Positions 43,703-45,483 of a DNA stretch of 45,483 bases are shown here, in pieces. Source of the stretch: an uncultured Anaerolineae bacterium (lineage in GTDB: Bacteria; Chloroflexota; Anaerolineae; Anaerolineales; Villigracilaceae); contig CAINXK010000002.1 in assembly GCA_903854805.1 (NCBI GenBank), forward strand, positions 1-45,483, written 5' to 3'. The position numbers and the translations under genes are program-made. Within the stretch, counting starts at the first letter, position 1; each line of letters starts with the position of its first letter. The notes beneath the pieces are model-generated. The model ran no database searches, was not told the DNA's origin, and worked only from the letters and a program-made list of their open reading frames with translations.

Positions 43703-43757
43703 ATTTGCTCCTGGCATATTCTTTAACGCCTCGAGGGCGGATTTTTCGACAAGCCGT

Positions 43758-43786
43758 ATTATAGCAAATTGGAGCAAAAAAGTCAA
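43758..43786 (-). promoter_or_regulatory. Sigma70-type promoter of the suf operon
   Basis: Minus-strand TTGACT (43781-43786), a 17-bp spacer and TATAAT (43758-43763) predict a start near 43751 and a leader of about 49 nt. No clear repressor palindrome is visible over it. Confidence 0.85.
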
Positions 43787-43848
43787 TATTTATGATATTT
43801 TTCTAGTATATTAATTAACAGCGTTTCCACTAAAAATCCAATCGCATC

Positions 43849-45309
43849 TTATAACCCCTTTACGTCGTGCGAACCGCTCTCTCGAATACCCGCTGGGGTA
43901 ATTTCCATAAATTCAGCAGTTTCTTGAAGTTCGGTGATATTTCGGGCCCCACCGTAGCTTAGTCCAGAACGCAACCCGCCAACGAGTTGAATTAATACCT
44001 CACCAACATGTCCACGATATGGAACCACTGCCTCGACCCCTTCCGGGACAACCTTCACCCAGTCCTCTTGATCCTCAGCGCTCTCGTCATACCCTCTCTC
44101 GACAGCCCGACGCCCCATCGTCGCCGCCAAAGAAGCCATCCCGCGAACTACTTTTACCTTTTGCCCATCCCGAATAACCGGCGATCCAGGCGCTTCTTCG
44201 GTACCCGCAAACATACTCCCAATCATGACGGTTTCCGCACCAGCAGCGAGCGCTTTAACCATGTCGCCTGCTTTTTGAATCCCACCATCCGCAATCAGGG
44301 GTATGTTTTGTCCTGAATCCTTAACCCCCTGGACGCAATCCATTATGGCCGTCAATTGAGGAACTCCAAAACCAGTCACGATTCGAGTAGTGCAGATCGA
44401 ACCTGGTCCAATTCCAACCTTGATAGCATTTGCGCCTGCCTCGATCAGCTCCCTGGCTCCCGCACGCGAAGCGACATTTCCAGCTACGATCTCAGCAGCA
44501 GGGAAGCGCCTTCTCAGCTCTCGTACCATGTTTATGCAATGATCAGCATGCCCATGAGCGATATCGAGGACCAGCACATCTGCACCGGCTTCAAGCAAAG
44601 CCCCTGCCCTTTCGATTTCGCCATTGGAAACGCCAATCGCTCCACCTACACGCAACCGACCCTTATCATCCAAGGCAGCTAATGGATTTTGCAATGGCTT
44701 TAGAACATCCTGGGCTGTAATCAGCCCAACCAACATTCCGTCTGAATTTACAATTGGCAGTTTTTCAATTCGGTGTTCATATAAAACTTTTCGGGCATCC
44801 TCAAGCGAAATATGAGGAGACGCGGTCACAAGTCTTGTCATTCCAGTCATAACCTGGCTTACCATAGTTCGATCGGGAGGCGCAAGATTAACATCTCGAG
44901 TGGTAACAATTCCAACCACTCTTCCAGATTCATTCGTAACAACCAGACCACCAACATGGTAGCGGCGCATTTCTTCACGCGCTTGCTCCACGGTTGCATC
45001 CAGATTGATGCAATACGGATTTTCCACCATTACAGCCTGGGCTCGTTTCACATTCTTGATCTGTTTCACATGCATATCAATAGGCATAAAGCGATGAATA
45101 ATGCCCATGCCGCCCGCTTTTGCCATGGCAATTGCCATAGCAGCCTCAGTTACGGTATCCATATTGGCACTGATAACCGGAATATTAATTCGAATATTGT
45201 CGGTCAAACGTGTAGAAGTATCAACTTGCTGGCGTGAACTAATCGCCGAACGACGTGGTAACAGTAAAACATCTTCAAACGTAAGTCCCTTGGTTGCACG
45301 AATATTCAT
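43849..45309 (-). CDS. guaB: Inosine-5'-monophosphate dehydrogenase
   Basis: GuaB oxidises IMP to XMP with NAD, the committed step of guanine nucleotide synthesis. The 486-residue protein is a barrel enzyme with a CBS pair inserted at about 95-205. The catalytic loop cysteine is C306 in [10 protein letters not shown], with [11 protein letters not shown] near the start and [24 protein letters not shown] in the phosphate site. The flap includes the [11 protein letters not shown] region. GGGAGG precedes the ATG. It is separated from sufC by the suf promoter, so it is its own unit; no guaA is adjacent. Confidence 0.97.
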   Translation of the reverse strand: MNIRATKGLTFEDVLLLPRRSAISSRQQVDTSTRLTDNIRINIPVISANMDTVTEAAMAIAMAKAGGMGIIHRFMPIDMHVKQIKNVKRAQAVMVENPYCINLDATVEQAREEMRRYHVGGLVVTNESGRVVGIVTTRDVNLAPPDRTMVSQVMTGMTRLVTASPHISLEDARKVLYEHRIEKLPIVNSDGMLVGLITAQDVLKPLQNPLAALDDKGRLRVGGAIGVSNGEIERAGALLEAGADVLVLDIAHGHADHCINMVRELRRRFPAAEIVAGNVASRAGARELIEAGANAIKVGIGPGSICTTRIVTGFGVPQLTAIMDCVQGVKDSGQNIPLIADGGIQKAGDMVKALAAGAETVMIGSMFAGTEEAPGSPVIRDGQKVKVVRGMASLAATMGRRAVERGYDESAEDQEDWVKVVPEGVEAVVPYRGHVGEVLIQLVGGLRSGLSYGGARNITELQETAEFMEITPAGIRESGSHDVKGL

Positions 45310-45438
45310 AAAAACCTCCCGATGAATTTGGTCTCAATAGTATACATAAATTTTAACCTAATTAGGAGTTCTGGGCATCCGAAGATACAGACAATTTCCA
45401 AGAAACTCTTTGCGGATAACAAAATCCTATACACAAAA

Positions 45439-45469
45439 TCACTCGCCAGACTATTCTTCCAGCGAGTGA
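45439..45469 (-). terminator. Hairpin at the window edge
   Basis: TCACTCGC (45439-45446) pairs with GCGAGTGA (45462-45469), followed by TTTTG on the minus strand. It probably ends a gene beyond the right edge. The guaB promoter should lie between this hairpin and 45309; a TATACT (about 45340) is the best -10 candidate. Confidence 0.5.
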
Positions 45470-45483
45470 TGAAAAAAATATAC

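Noticed and set aside
43703..43786. N-terminal extension of SufC
   Set aside because: It spans the -10 and -35 boxes of the suf promoter and has no family similarity.
1..45483. Search by eye for CRISPR arrays, insertion sequences, integrases, phage genes and toxin-antitoxin pairs
   Set aside because: No regularly spaced repeats, transposase motifs or flanking target duplications were seen.

Overview
This 45 kb window is an ordinary bacterial chromosome segment, densely coded and leaning towards AT. No transposase, integrase, phage gene or CRISPR array is visible. The gene content suggests the Chloroflexota, probably class Anaerolineae. The reasons are an SUF operon with SufU and a Rieske protein, folate-dependent TrmFO, GT-C membrane proteins with an 'RDSGVFLY...WDHKPP' first loop, TolB-like lipoproteins, and many soluble GAF-type kinases. 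This placement is an inference from gene style, not a phylogenetic result. A Mn-type superoxide dismutase, a c-type cytochrome lipoprotein and glycogen genes suggest a heterotroph that meets oxygen.

Layout. 1-2.4 kb: initiator tRNA and a phenylalanine pair (aminotransferase, prephenate dehydratase). 2.5-8.2 kb (+): an ATP-grasp ligase, then a lone receiver protein, a ParA-type ATPase and a 1015-residue GAF/PAS histidine kinase whose start overlaps the ParA gene. 8.3-11.8 kb (-): a translationally coupled signalling operon (kinase, receiver-GAF-kinase hybrid, OmpR-type regulator). 11.9-17.9 kb (+): TrmFO, an M28 peptidase resembling glutaminyl cyclase, HflX with a coupled 70-residue membrane protein, and an M3 oligopeptidase. 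18-21.9 kb (-): cytochrome c lipoprotein, then an aminotransferase-pckA operon preceded by a structured leader. 22-24.7 kb (-): FabD, ribosomal protein L32, a two-cluster ferredoxin and SodA. 24.8-28.8 kb: a DMT exporter, then GlgA and MalQ with a 23-residue lysine-rich peptide. 29.3-36 kb: a beta-propeller lipoprotein, HisS with tRNA-His directly behind it, a methyltransferase, a PIG-L deacetylase and a large GT-C-like membrane protein. 36-45.3 kb (-): a long suf operon (sufC, sufB, sufD, an unrecognised 122-residue gene, sufS, sufU, a GT-C membrane protein, a Rieske protein), then guaB.

The observations most worth following are these. (1) The aminotransferase-pckA leader has a perfect -10 box placed so that a 26-codon ORF rich in Trp and Tyr would be leaderless, and that ORF runs into an intrinsic terminator. 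(2) The ParA/giant kinase pair has no ParB, and the kinase begins with a short basic segment of the kind that often engages ParA ATPases. (3) The 122-residue protein lies inside the suf operon. (4) The tiny polylysine ORF behind malQ has a strong ribosome binding site. Several well-formed sigma70-type promoters (rpmF, sufC, sodA, tRNA-fMet) and intrinsic terminators are visible and help define transcription units.
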